From Anniella stebbinsi (taxonomy: Eukaryota > Chordata > Lepidosauria > Squamata > Anniellidae): a DNA stretch of 64,000 nt. Shown piece after piece: positions 11,191 through 22,416 of this stretch. The notes beneath the pieces are model-generated. The model was not told where the DNA came from. It searched no databases and worked only from the letters and a program-made list of their open reading frames with translations. Where the stretch lies: assembly GCA_029215795.1 (NCBI GenBank), contig JARDYH010000001.1, positions 12,079,001-12,143,000 of the forward strand, in the 5' to 3' direction. Position numbers and translations under genes: made by a program. Within the stretch, counting starts at the first letter, position 1; every line of letters begins with the position of its first letter.

Positions 11191-11360
11191 GGAGGGGCCA
11201 TAACTCAGTGGGAGAACATATGCATTGCAAGGGGAAGTCCCCAGTCATAGATTCAGTCCAGGGACAGGAGTCACATAGCAGGTGATGTGAGAGATATCTA
11301 CCTGAGAGCCACTTCTGTTACTCAGAGAAGACCATTCTGGGCTAGATCAACAAACATAAG
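11191..11360 (+). mobile_element. tRNA-derived SINE, diverged
   Basis: A-box-like 'ccataactcagtgggagaac' and a B-box-like 'agattcagtccagg' are followed by 'gagagccactt' and 'gggctagat', the body of the SINE seen intact at 29252-29445. Confidence 0.6.
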
Positions 11361-11383
11361 CCAGTTCCCAATAAGGCAAAGGT

Positions 11384-11605
11384 GAACATAAGAAGAGCTG
11401 TGCTGGATCAGACCAAGGGTCCATCTAGTCCAGCACTCTGTTCACACAGTTGCCAACCAGCTGTCAACCAGGAATCCACAAGCAGGACATAGGTGCAATA
11501 GCACCCTCCTGTCCATGTTCCCCAGCAACTGGTATATATAGGCTTGTTGCCTCTGATACTAAAGGTAGCGTATAGTCATCAGGACTAGTAGCTACTGATA
11601 ACCTT
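11384..11605 (-). mobile_element. CR1-like LINE 3' fragment
   Basis: Good match to the dispersed block that starts 'gaacataagaagagc' and continues 'tggatcagaccaagggtcc', 'cagttgccaaccagctgt' and 'ggactagtagc'. The sense strand is minus. Confidence 0.7.
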
Positions 11606-11716
11606 CTCTTATGAGGCAAAGGTGGCTTTTCTCTCACCTGTTCATCACTATTATCAGCAAGTTGGCCCATCCAAAGTCCCCTCTTCTGTACCGTAATGAA
11701 GGTTGCAGTCAGAGAG

Positions 11717-12027
11717 TGGCTCATTTCGGACGACACATTAGGCAACGGAGGGGGGAAGAGGCAACGGACGGTACATTATTTTTGGAGTGCCCGCCACACG
11801 ACATGTTGCCCCTCCCCCATCGCACGGCTGAAAGTTGCACCCCCATAATAAGCAACGGGGCTCCGAAAAACAACAGAGCAGCCCGTTGTTTTTCCCCGTT
11901 GCTTAATAACATACCGTCAGTTGTGTGTGCGTTGTGTGTCGGCCGACACATGACACAATAAGCAACACAACGTACGGTTGCCTCTTCCCCCCCCTCCGTT
12001 GATTGTCGTGTCATCCGAACTGAGCCA
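11717..12027. mobile_element. MITE with TGGCTCATTTCGGACGACAC ends
   Basis: A 311-bp element: TGGCTCATTTCGGACGACAC at the left and the complement of TGGCTCAGTTCGGATGACAC at the right. The inside repeats the complementary words 'caacggac' and 'gttgcctcttcc', so it can fold back. It is a shortened relative of 7122-7955 with the same 'ccacacgacatgttgcccct' segment. Confidence 0.7.
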
Positions 12028-12160
12028 GTGTCTCTTCTCAAACCTAGAACCCATATGTGGAGGGCTGTTGCAGACCAACCTGAAGGTACATCCCCATTCT
12101 CTGCTGACCAATAGCTCCCAAAAGAATTCTCAGTTATTTCCAAGGAGAATGTCAAGCACT

Positions 12161-12960
12161 GGAAACAGCCCTAGCTACTACCCTAGTTGTTTATTGTTAT
12201 TATTACTATTATTATTCACTGGAAACAGCCCTAGCTTCTACCCTAAATGATAATAATAATAATAAGGCACCGGAAACAGCCCTAGCTACTACCCTAAATT
12301 GTTATTAATATTATTATTATTAATTGGAAACAGCCCTAGCTATTACCCTAAATAATAATAATAATAATAATAAGGCACCGGAAACAGCCCTAGCTACTAC
12401 CCTAAATTGTTATTATTATTATTAGTAATTGGAAACAGCCCTAGCTATTACTCTAAATAATAATAATAAAATTAATAATAATAAGGCACCGGAAACAGCC
12501 CTAGCTACTACCCTAAATTGTTATTATTATTATTATTATTATTAATTGGAAACAGCCCTAGCTATTACCCTAAATAATAATAATAATAAGGCACCGGAAA
12601 CAGCCCTAGCTACTACCCTAAATTGTTATTATTATTATTATTAATTGGAAACAGCACTAGCTATTACCCTAAATAATAATAATAATAATAAGGCACCGGA
12701 AACAGCCCTAGCTACTACCCTAAATTGTTATTATTATTATTATTATTAATTGGAAACAGCCCTAGCTATTACCCTAAATAATAATAATAATAATAATAAG
12801 GCACTGGAAACAGCCCTAGCTATTATTATTATTATTATTATTATTATTCATTGGAAAGAGCACTAGCTACTACCCTAATATGTTGTTGTTGTTGTTGTTG
12901 TTGTTGTTAGGCACTGAAGAGAGAACTAGATACTACCCTGGTTGTTGTTGTTGCTATTAT
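12161..12960. repeat. Compound minisatellite with alternating TTA and TAA arrays
   Basis: About 15 copies of a ggaaacagccctagct core start at 12161, 12221, 12272, 12326, 12380, 12431, 12491, 12548, 12596, 12647, 12698, 12752, 12806, 12853 and a decayed one near 12915. From 12272 to 12806 two unit types alternate. One has 'ggcaccgg...ctactaccc' and is followed by (TTA)n; the other has 'aattgg...ctattaccc' and is followed by (TAA)n, giving a higher-order period of about 105-118 bp. The 3' end passes into (TTG)n. It ends about 300 bp before the presumed promoter. Confidence 0.92.
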
Positions 12961-13083
12961 TATTATTGTTATTAGCAGCAGTAGCAGCAAACATGACCCA
13001 TTCTGCACAGCCTTCGATGCCTTCGCCAGTTTTTCGTAAGGCTGAAAGCAGCAGCAGCAGCACCCTTTAGGACGAAAGGGGAG

Positions 13084-13105
13084 AAAACACACACACACAC
13101 ACACT
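13084..13105. repeat. (AC)n microsatellite
   Basis: A short CA run between the minisatellite and the CpG-rich promoter block. Confidence 0.85.
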
Positions 13106-13119
13106 TTTTATTATTGAAA

Positions 13120-13340
13120 AAAAGGAGGGGGGAAATCCCCTCCCTCCTCCTTCCCCCCTCCCCTCCCCCCTCATTTGCATCCCCCTCCACTCCCCGCCCC
13201 CTTTGCAGTGATGTCAGTCCCGGCGAGGACTTGCCGGCAGTGTTGGGGGAAAGCGGAGTTCAGACGGCGGCAGTCGCAGGCGCGGAGCGGATGCGAGCGC
13301 GGCGTGGAGCCGGAGCAGCGGCGGCAGGCGGTCGGTCGGT
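13120..13340 (+). promoter_or_regulatory. Presumed CpG-island promoter
   Basis: CT-rich sequence gives way abruptly to CpG-rich DNA. A perfect octamer motif ATTTGCAT lies at 13173-13180, a GC box CCCCGCCCC at 13192-13200 and a CRE-like tgatgtcag at about 13208-13216. There is no TATA box in a plausible place, which is usual for CpG-island promoters with dispersed start sites. Direction is inferred from the consensus splice donor at 14254/14255 on the + strand. A divergent transcript cannot be excluded. Confidence 0.6.
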
Positions 13341-13633
13341 CGTGGCTGCGGCGGCGGCAGGAGCAGGGGCAGCCCTCGCCGGCTCCGGCTGTCCAGGTCG
13401 CCTCCGGGGAGAGCCTCGCGGATCGAGGCGGCTCTAGGGCAGGGGACTCCCTTTCCCCTCTCCGCTGGGGCGGGGGGACTAGATCGCCTGGCTTTGGCTG
13501 CCGCTGCTCCCTACCCCCCCCCCCCCCCCCCACACGCACACCCCCTCCAGCGGCCAAGCCCCTCGAGGGGGCTCGTTTCTGCCCGACGAAGAACGCTTTA
13601 AACGTCTCGGCGACTGCAGGAAAACAACCCCGA

Positions 13634-13672
13634 GGATTCTCCTCTTCTTCCTCCTCCTCCTCCTCCTCCTCC
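13634..13672. repeat. (TCC)n tract in the leader
   Basis: Near-perfect TCC/TTC triplets; the poly-Ser and poly-Arg frames over it are translations of this tract. Confidence 0.9.
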
Positions 13673-14117
13673 TAAGTTGCATCTCTCCTTGTGCAAGTTA
13701 AAAAGAAGGGGGTGGAAAAGCCACCCGCCAGCGGCTGTCCGGACGCGGCGTCATCCGCTTCTTCTTCTGCCTCTTCTGCTGCTTCTTCAAGCGCTTCTCT
13801 GGGCATCGGAGAGGAGAAAAGAGCAAGGTGGTTTCACTAGTCTGGCACTTCTATTTTTAAAGACACCCCCAACTTGCCCGTTCCACCCCCCACGACTGCA
13901 AAGCGAGGTGTTCTTGAATAACTCTCAACTTAGGATCTCTTTCCTCACGCCCTCCTCTTCCACTCTGAGAAGGGGATCAAAAAAAGAGAGCATCCCTTCA
14001 AACAACAGTCCCAGGACTTCGCCTTTGATCAAGCCATCTCGCTTTTTTGTCCTAGACTATTTCCTCCCTCCCTCCCGTCTTCCTCTAAATTTTGAGCAGA
14101 ACAAGGATTTTCCCCCT

Positions 14118-14156
14118 CCTTCTTCTTCTTCTTCTTCTTCTTCATCTTCTTCTTCC
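14118..14156. repeat. (TTC)n tract in the leader
   Basis: TTC triplets with one interruption, located 100 bp before the presumed exon end. In RNA it would give a U/C-rich, largely unstructured segment. Confidence 0.9.
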
Positions 14157-14198
14157 CCTGGCGCGCTTTGGGTCTGGCTCGGAGGCTCGTGGAGCAGC

Positions 14199-14219
14199 AT
14201 GGCTGAGGACCTGATTTAG
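14199..14219 (+). other. Upstream open reading frame, MAEDLI
   Basis: ATG GCT GAG GAC CTG ATT TAG has A at -3 and G at +4, a strong initiation context. It ends 35 bases before the presumed donor. If transcribed in the mature mRNA it could restrain translation of the downstream main frame; this is inference. Confidence 0.4.
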
Positions 14220-14873
14220 TGGTCCGAGGTTCTCCAGCACAGAAGGAATCCGAGGTAAGGCGGTGGGGGGGGGGGGAACGGGTGGTTGCATCGAGGAGGG
14301 ATGGGGAGACTTTGAAGGAGCCAGCATCTCCCTCTCAAGCCCCACACGTATCTCCCTAGATTCCCCCCCCCCCTTCCCTTGTCAATACAAAGACAACCAT
14401 TCCTGGTGGAGATGCCTCCAGTGAAAATGATGCCATCAAAAAACTAGGAGTGTTGGAATCGAACGTGTGACTGGTCCTGTGACGCGCCTTTGACTGGTGT
14501 GTTGGGGTTGCAATTCTGTAGATATGGGGTGGTGGTACATCTCTGGCTTCCCTTTGACAGGGGTGGAGGAGGCAAACCCTGTAGCTGCTGGAAAAAGGGG
14601 GGGCAACCCATAGATCTATGATACGCTATGGAGAATCCATCTCCACCCACCCACCCTGCAAGATACTAGCCTTCTCTTCCCTTTTGCAATGCCACCCAGT
14701 GAAAGCAGTTCAGATTTGGGTGTCACACAGGGTGCAGAGTACTTAGGGGAGGGGGGATACCAGCGAGAGGGGGATGGGGTGGCGGAGAAAACATATGGAG
14801 TATTTTATTGATGCAATTGTAATCCTGTAATGGAGGCTGCATTAGATGGGGGGATTGCATTAAAAACCTGCTG

Positions 14874-14875
<2 letters not shown>

Positions 14876-14906
<31 letters not shown>
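14876..14906. repeat. (GT)n microsatellite
   Basis: About 14 uninterrupted GT units. Confidence 0.9.
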
Positions 14907-14907
<1 letters not shown>

Positions 14908-16535
14908 GTGTTGGGGGGGAAAGTACCCCCCTCCCCCGCAATGTGCTGGATTGTAAATGAAGTTTCCTGATTGAAGGATTTCCTTGAACTCCGGTGGTGA
15001 TGAGCTTAAAGTTGCTGTGCATTTGGACTATGGGAATGAGATGTAAAGCAGATCAGACGGGCAAGGGGGGGTGGTCTCTCTTTCTGTCTCCATCTGCATG
15101 AGAGGCTTGATTTCTTTGAGCCTTTGAATCTGGAAGAGAAGGAACCCGGGCATTGCAGAGAATGGGCTGGCATCTCTGTGTAGACTCCTCTGCCAAAAAA
15201 AGCGGGAAGGAGGGGGCTTAGTCCCAGCAAGACTAAGCCAACCGTTCCTTTTCCTTTCCGCTCTTGGTTATTGGAAGAAAGTGAATAAAGCAGGCATATA
15301 GCATCCCCCCAGCCCACCCCATGGCACACCAGGTAAAAATTGGTCACTGCATGGATCTTTACAACCTGCTGGCTGCAGAGGGAAATCTCCCAGACTGGCT
15401 GCCGATCTGAGGGTCCCTCTCCTCCCCCCCCACGCAAGCTTAGCATAGTAATAACTTGTAGGAAGTAGCTCTAAAGGGTTGTCATGAGAAGCAAGAGGGA
15501 GGAGAAGGAAGTATTAGCCTCTTCATATCCAAGTTGATGGCGAGGAGGAGGCGTCTGGACCATGTGAATACAACATTGCCTTAAAATAGCTTGGTGCCTA
15601 GTTGAACATAACAGTATTTTGTTGCAAAAAAAAAAGGGGGGGACAAAATAATGAAGCTGGCACTATAGGTAAACATCGGACTTCCACCCCAACCTGAAGA
15701 AGTGTTGGAAATATTGATGGTGTGGAAATTTTGGCCCATCAGAAATGGAAGAGGCTTATCCAAGAAGCTGATAGAATGACAATCAGCACTTCTACTCTAA
15801 TAAGGGGAAGAACTTGAACTTCTAGTTGCAATATGAAAATGAAGACTATCCAAACAGAATTCTTGCCACACACAGATGAACTTTTTTCTTTATAACCAAA
15901 AGTTTATATATGGCAGGTGAAATGTAAGATTTGGATGTTTTTTAAACATGTTATGGAGGTAGGATGTTTATCACCTGTAGTCTTTCCAGAAAACTGACTT
16001 TTTTCCTCACCATATAAAAAGCACAATTTAATTTTTGAAAAAAAAAATACACACAAATGCGCACACAGAAATGCGCACACACATACGTTCCCATATAGGT
16101 GCCAGTAGATGTTGAATAAGTGACTTCTCCCATAGATGGGATTAATATGTAAGCTTGCAGGTTACACAGAATTCTTCATCAGCCAGAAAGTGAGCAGCAG
16201 AGACCTCTTCTATACCATTGTCAACAGAACCACATAGTGCTGCTCTGCGATGGGGCTTGAGTTCTTAAAATGCAGAGAGTTCAGTGAATAAATTCAAATA
16301 AAGCTCTATCGGGTTGTCAAAAATGGTTTGTTTTCACATCTGAAACGTGAGCGGGAGCTTGAGTTATGCCTTCATACTTGAATGCTTTCAAAACTGTAAA
16401 TTTTGCATAAGATAAAGGTGAAAGAGAGTGGGAGGCATGGGTTTACATGAAGCAGAACAGCAGAGAGGAATTCATCTAAGCAAACATAATTCCACCTATT
16501 TCATATGGAGTGTGTGGGGTGGGTGGGGGGGCAGT

Positions 16536-16560
16536 GATTTGAAGAAGAAGAAGAAGAAGG
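16536..16560. repeat. (GAA)n microsatellite
   Basis: Short AAG triplet run after a G-rich segment. Confidence 0.8.
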
Positions 16561-17689
16561 AGCAAGTGTGTGTGTTAATTGCAAAGACAGGATCAGAATA
16601 TTAATGATTTCAAGCCTGGGGATACAAAGGGTTTAGCTTCATAGGCAAAATACCAGAGTGGGTTGGCAGCGAGAGGGAGAGGTCTTTAAATTTCCAGACA
16701 TGTTCTATTTCAGCTGTGTCTGTAGCCAAATCTGAAAATGAAATTGAACATTTACTTAAGTCAATGATTCTTGGCGTGCTTAAATGATATGGTAAAATCG
16801 ACTCTTTTATGGGTGGCAGATAACACAGTGCAACTGTTAACTGCATGATGTGTGAATGTTTTCTATTTAAATCCTCCTTCTGTCAAATAAAACACCCAAG
16901 TTGCACATATATTTCTTCTCCCCCACCCTGTCTTCCTCAAGGTGGTTACCCGTTCAGATCTCCCTTTGCATTTTAATCCCCCCACCCCCGCAAGGAGGTC
17001 TTATTGCTTCATGGCTCTGTAATTCTTCCTGGCAAGCTTCTTACCCCCCCCACCCCCACCCCCTTTCCAAAACGTGAACAGGAGAATGCCTTGCTATCGT
17101 TAAAGGATAATTTATATTCAGCATAGGGCAGTCTGCTTGATACAATTGGTTTTATACATCACAGCCTCTGCAAAAAGGGAGATCAAAGATTCGGACCTGT
17201 AGTCTTGGAGCACATTTGTATTCTGTGTGGGCCTAGAGGCAAACATTCTGCCAGTCTCTCATTCTCTCCTACAGTCAAGCCTGTGTCAATCTTCTAACAT
17301 TCTTCCTAGCACCCATTTGCTTAGTGGTTCGTCATTTAGCCCTAACAATTTGCGCTCTGAGCTGTAACTAGAACTTACGGATGGGAATCCGAATGCAGTC
17401 TGCGCCATTTTTATATATCACGGTCTTGTGGAATCTGTTTCTGATGGGGAACATGGAAAAAACCAAGTGATGAGGATTGGAGAACTCTGAATTCTTTTCC
17501 TTCCTTTAAAAAAAAAAAGGTTTCAGTCTTCTTAGGTTCTAGGTAATTGCTTGATTCTAGGGGCTTTCTATTTTCAATAATGTCCTTTATTGTGCCTTTC
17601 CGGGACAGCAGAGCTTCACTGCTCTGAGGTCAGGAATTAGCATGAAATGTTTAAGTTTTGTTTGATTTGGGGTTCACTCTGGGGAGATT

Positions 17690-17741
17690 GGTGCCTGTAG
17701 CTTAACTTCTGGTGGTGCCTGTAGCTTAACTTCTGGTGCTG
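17690..17741. repeat. Tandem duplication of a ~24-bp word
   Basis: ggtgcctgtagcttaact is repeated with its 'tctggt' tail, giving two adjacent copies. Confidence 0.8.
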
Positions 17742-19737
17742 TATTTCGGGCTATGTTACAGTTGATATCCAAGCAGAATTCAAGTGTATTGTTGAAAAGT
17801 AATCAAATTCCAGGGAAGTGGTGGAATACGAAAATCTGGATAGTTCAATCTCTGTGGATAATGCTGGGAATCTGGATTTGGGGTTCTGTAGGCTATGTCA
17901 TTCCTCTGTTCAAAGAGGTGTGATGAAGGCAGCCCGGAAATGAGGGTGGCGACCGAAATGGAGTGCTACTGACGTAGAACCTTGTTTTCTCCAAAGAATG
18001 AAGAAGACCGAGAGTGTTCCACATGGACTTGGAAGAGATGAGCATTCCTCTCTCTTGGAATCTCTCTGGTCTGGGGTAGCCGTGAGCTAGCCATTCTATT
18101 AAAGCCTGCTCCTTGGTATCCAACTCTGAAGGCAATCCTACTGAGCATTGCAGGGCTTCCTTCATAGTGAGTGTGATTTAGTGGTGGTAGAGCGATAAGA
18201 ATGGTAATGAGTGACTCCCCTTCCAAGGTTATTGTAAGGGAGGACTACACACAACCACAAGCTGCAAGCCCTATACAAATGCATTTCTCGATCCGCATGT
18301 CTGTTTGTTCTGTCGTAGTTCTATCGTTTGGCTGCATGTTGGAGCTCTGTGCACCTCCCATACATGGAGAGCTTGCATTAATTGTTCTGCAGTAGGGATT
18401 CTTAGCATAGCAGACTGAGGATTTTGAACATGACTCCTTGTTTTGCAGCCTTTAGACTCATTGCTAGCATACCTTAAACTTGGTAAGCTAAGGGTTTTCC
18501 TTGGCACATGCCTATCTTTCCTCTAGGTAGGTCGGAGGAGTTAGCTTTTCCATTATCTGGTGGGTAGTAAATCTTACTAGTAGTACCAGCATAATGGATA
18601 CATAAGCAGATCTTCTATCTATGTTCAAAATATGGCACTATATTCCTCTGCACATAGTATTACAGCATCTAGAAAAGACGGGGATGATGGAGCCCTTGGT
18701 TTTCAGTTATGAAAGCACTTGCCCTTGATGGAGCACATGTCCTTCAGAAGAAGGAGGTTCTTTGTACTTGACATTGACCAGCCATTTCAAAACTCTGGTA
18801 CCCTGAATCTTAGTTCATTTGCACATCCCGTTGAGTAAGTACTGCTTGGATGACAGTTTTGGAGGAGCCTCCCATCACAAAACCAAGGTGGAGCAGAAGC
18901 ACCGTGCTGCCTGCGGACTTTCTGCTTGGGAGCAAGCCCTGTGCAGAGCGCTGCGGACATTTTGTTGCCTACAGTGGCCAAGCGTGTGAGACTGAACCTA
19001 CCTCAGGCTCTTCTTGAAAGCTGATGCTCTTGGCAGAATGAATTGCTTAGACACTAGAATGAAATATGAAACAGAAAGAAATGTAAATTGGATAGGTGCA
19101 TTCCATTACCCCATGGGGCTTGCGGAGGAGAGACTACTTTTCATTATTCCAAATAGTTTGAAAGTCAATCTCTTTCAATTATTGTCCCTGAGTTTAGTAG
19201 AGGGACTTGACAGAAATTGTATAACTTGCTATTACCTTTTTCTGCTTGTAAAATCCCTGTTAGCAGATTTGAAACTTCCCTTGTAACTCTTTCTTGTGTG
19301 TTGTGGAATGAATAAAAGCGCCCTCAGTAGAATATCAATTTACCATCTCCAGCAGAAATCTGAATGGTGTTTTTTTTTTTAAAAAAAACAAAAACCTTTT
19401 CCTTACCCCTACACCTAATTTGGTAAAGAAATGCAGCAGCTTCATAGCACAGAAAACCCTCTTTTCTCTTTTGCAAATATGTGTGTGTGGGGGGGGGGAG
19501 GGGAACCCAGGCATATAAGATTCAATTATGTTTCAGTGGGTGAGCAGTATTCAGGAAACATGTAGGTAGATATTTAACTGAAAGGCAGAGAGAATTAATT
19601 TAATGAAAACTGAACTTTAAAACAAGGGCCTTGGAATTTATTTGGAGGGTTGCTGCCAAGTTATCCCAAATAACCTTCACTGTTTAAATTGTTTCTGCCT
19701 TGTTTCCTATGGGAAAATAAAAGGGTCCTATCCTGTG

Positions 19738-19830
19738 GGGAAGCGTCATTGCTCAGTGTTAGAGTCTGCACTTTGTATGTTGAACATCTCAAGTTAATCC
19801 CTGGCATCTCCAGGTAGGGCGAATAAATAC
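19738..19830 (+). mobile_element. tRNA-derived SINE fragment
   Basis: 'cattgctcagtgttagag' resembles an A box and 'aagttaatccctggc' a B box, followed by 'atctccaggtaggg' as in the SINE at 29252. The rest of the SINE is missing. Confidence 0.55.
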
Positions 19831-20099
19831 TTTTGTTTAAAAACTGGGGAGCTGGTGCTGATCAGCGTATGATCCAAAAGTCATCCAAGTTGCCCCAAAA
19901 CTTGACAAAGACATTGCTTGTCATTTGAATAGATCTTCAAATACATAAGGGTTAGAGTTGAGGAATTCAACCAGGAGTTGACATGGGGTGTGTATGTTGG
20001 TCTTCTCTTGAAATTCCTTGAGTGTCATGTCTGAAGAAGAGACTTCAGTTTTGCTACAGAAAAAATTGTGGGGATCACTATAATGGTGACTTTGCTTTA

Positions 20100-20227
20100 T
20101 AGCAGGAGCGGGGGATTTGTGACCCTTGAGATACTGTTGAACTACAGGCCCCCTCGTCTTTGGCCATCCTGAGTGGGGCTGATGGAAATCGTAGTCCAGC
20201 ACCATCTGGAGGTTTCCTACCCCTGCA
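20100..20227. mobile_element. Old palindromic hAT-like MITE
   Basis: The left end 'gcaggagcgggggatttg' and right end 'ggtttcctacccctgc' are degraded inverted repeats, with 'gttgaactacaggcc' and 'atcgtagtccagcacc' as inner inverted words. The family, with internal 'ttgtagtcc' words, is common in reptiles from memory. No target duplication remains. Confidence 0.5.
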
Positions 20228-20714
20228 CTGTAGGTGTTATGTTGTCAGTTTCCATGCATTTATTCTGAGATGGGTGTGCTCTATGATCGTTGGTGCAAAC
20301 AGGAGTGAGTAGAGATTGCACAATTTAGCTGTCGGTATGGAAAGCTGCACTGAAGCTTTGCCAAAGGGGAGGGGGAGAGGGAAAATATTCTTAAATAAAG
20401 GCCTAGCTTCCATTCCACTAATTTATTTATAAATCTTTTTTTATGCAATGCACAGTAATCTCTGTGGAATTTAATTTCAATTGAAGATGCACGGAAGGAT
20501 GAGTTGAAAGACTCAAATCCTGCCCTGGCTTCTATCAGTGCAATGGGAAATGAGTGAAATGGTAGTTTATGATATTGCAACCAGGAGCCAGATTTAGCCT
20601 GGTGGAAATCACAGGGGATGGTCCTTCTTCTAGCCTTCATCCTCTTTATCCCATTCCCCCCTTCAGCTGTTGCATTTCTTCCTTCATGCATTTGGGAGTA
20701 GCAGCAAGGGCAGA

Positions 20715-20890
20715 AGAGAACCAGTGTGGTGTATTAGGAATCATGTTGGACTTTGGAAAAGAAGATCCATGTTCCAATTCCTACTCAGCACACTGGACGG
20801 CGAGTGTCTGTCAGTAGAGCTGACATTGTTGTGAGGATAAAGGTAAAATGCATGTAGTCTGCCCAGAGATGCTTGGAGAAAGAGATAGGG
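20715..20890 (+). mobile_element. tRNA-derived SINE, diverged
   Basis: 'ccagtgtggtgtattagg' and 'ttggactttgg' with the B-box-like 'gttccaattcc', then 'ttgttgtgaggataaagg' and 'atgcttggagaaaga'. Same family as 51135-51352, heavily mutated and with a gap. Confidence 0.6.
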
Positions 20891-20908
20891 GACAGGCTTG
20901 TTTATCAA

Positions 20909-21085
20909 AAGAACATAAGAGCCATGCTGGATCAGACCAAGGGTCCATCACTCAGTTCGCTTAGTGGCCAACCAGCTGTTGACAAGGAATCCACAAGCAG
21001 GACACAGGTGCATTAGCACCCTCCCATCCATGTCCCCCAGCGACTGGTATATATACACTTCCTACCTCTGATACTGTCATTGCAT
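20909..21085 (-). mobile_element. CR1-like LINE 3' fragment
   Basis: 'gaacataagagccatgctgg', 'atcagaccaagggtcca' and 'ccacaagcaggacacaggt' are recognisable, with a deletion after 'ggtccatc'. Reverse orientation. Confidence 0.65.
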
Positions 21086-21295
21086 AGTATTTTTTTATGG
21101 CGTATATTGCAGTTATAGCCACGGAACGAAGACCACCAACATCCCACAGTTCAATTTGGAAGGGATTATTTTGATGCGATGAAATTAGACTCTTTCATTA
21201 ATGTTCTGTCGTTGTAGTCTCTTCATCTATTGATCTCTTGCCCCAGTTGATTGTTAGTTTTTGTATGTTGTTTTATACATTTGAATAAGACATTT

Positions 21296-21299
<4 letters not shown>

Positions 21300-21332
<33 letters not shown>
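21300..21332. repeat. (GA)n microsatellite
   Basis: About 16 uninterrupted AG units; the downstream 100 bp is the 3' part of a tRNA-derived SINE. Confidence 0.92.
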
Positions 21333-21334
<2 letters not shown>

Positions 21335-21337
21335 AGT

Positions 21338-21475
21338 GAAGGACCATGTTCCAAGAAGGTTCCAAGTTTAATCCTCAGCATTTCCAGGGAGGGCTAGGAA
21401 TGAATCCTGCCTGAAACTCTGGAGAGCCACAGTGTTATGGAGACAATACTGAGCTAGATGTGCCAATGGTATAAA
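21338..21475 (+). mobile_element. tRNA-derived SINE, 3' portion
   Basis: 'ccaagtttaatcctcagcat', 'ccagggagggctagg', 'cctgcctgaaactctggaga' and 'acaatactgagctagat' match the body of the SINE at 29252-29445. The 5' third has been replaced by the GA microsatellite. Confidence 0.6.
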
Positions 21476-21790
21476 TACTGAGACAACGTTGAGCTAGATG
21501 CGGCAGTGGTAAATGCAGCAATATCAAGCAGGTTTATATGTTTCTAAGGATGGTGGACGAACACAACAGACATTAAATCCAGAGGGATGTGGTGTGTGTT
21601 TAATTTGTGTAGTATGAGTTATCAGTGGCCAATTTTGCTTAACCCCTTGGCTATTAGCAGTAAGTCAGTGCCAATCTGTTTAGGTGTGGAGGTGGTAGCA
21701 CAGTCTGGTTTGGACAAGGAGAGATGGAAATGCAAACGGCTGAGTAATAAGTGTAGACCTGTTTACTGTGTTTAAGCGACTGAGAGACAG

Positions 21791-21818
21791 AATATATATA
21801 TATATATATATATATATG
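21791..21818. repeat. (AT)n microsatellite
   Basis: About 13 TA units; the Tyr/Ile repeat frames over it are artefacts. Confidence 0.9.
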
Positions 21819-22416
21819 TAAAACAAATCTGTTTGCTCCATGATATTCTTCATTATGGCTTTCTTTTCTAAAAGTGTAACAAAACCACAATTTTCCCCTG
21901 TGGCTTTATTCATTGTTTCCCACACTAAATTTGAACCAATGCCACTAAAGGAATGCATTATAGTTAAAATCCCAACAAGCTCTAAATCACAAGTTGGAAT
22001 ACTCAATTGTGTGTTACAGTTTGCCCCCTACCCTCGGTGGTTCTGACTTTGGTTGGACTAGTGTGTTGGCTGGGGCAAATCTTTACTCAACAGCAGCTCT
22101 AGAAATAAGCAACAGCAAATCTGCTCATTGAAACATAGAATGGCTTAATTGCATGGAGGCTCTGTGTCTCACCCATTGCTGCAGGATGTGCAGTTCGGGG
22201 AATCAAAATATGTTCTGTAAGTATGATGGGCCCTGTGGCACATCAAGTGCAGATGTTACAGGCCCTCACCTGCCATGCACATGGCTTCGCCTATGCTCAA
22301 AGTGGCTCTTTGGACTCCAAATGTCGGTTTTATTCCAGGACATGCGAGCGTGGGCCAATCTTAACATAGCAGATTCTGTGTGGCTGAATTGCCACTCGGG
22401 GTAATAAAATTCTACA

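Larger units (their letters stand above)
13250..14254 (+). other. Presumed 5' non-coding first exon of an unidentified gene
   Basis: This is the only part of the window with the character of a gene start. It is GC- and CpG-rich up to about 13600, then a long CT-rich leader with (TCC)n and (TTC)n tracts, ending at CGAG|GTAAGG (14254/14255), a good U1 match. The start is approximate, set downstream of the GC box. Open frames here (166 and 180 codons) are low-complexity, with poly-Ser from the triplet runs, poly-Pro and Arg-rich segments, so I treat the exon as untranslated. A six-codon open frame lies at 14199-14219. Coding exons would lie downstream of this window. I could not name the gene. 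Confidence 0.5.
14255..20700 (+). other. Start of presumed first intron
   Basis: The sequence begins with GTAAGG and a G-rich run. I recognise no exon. It holds microsatellites at 14876 and 16537, a duplicated 24-27-bp word at about 17690-17740, a SINE fragment at 19738 and an old palindromic element at about 20100. Most of the rest is complex, AT-leaning, single-copy-looking sequence. Confidence 0.45.

Noticed and set aside
12161..12960. Regularly spaced repeats resembling a CRISPR array
   Set aside because: Spacers are just TTA/TAA microsatellites of variable length, and the context is a vertebrate genome.
13175..13675. 166-codon frame in the CpG block, and the 180-codon frame at 13677-14219
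   Set aside because: Low-complexity Pro, Arg and Ser runs produced by CCC, CGG and TCC tracts; no sensible domain. More likely untranslated leader.
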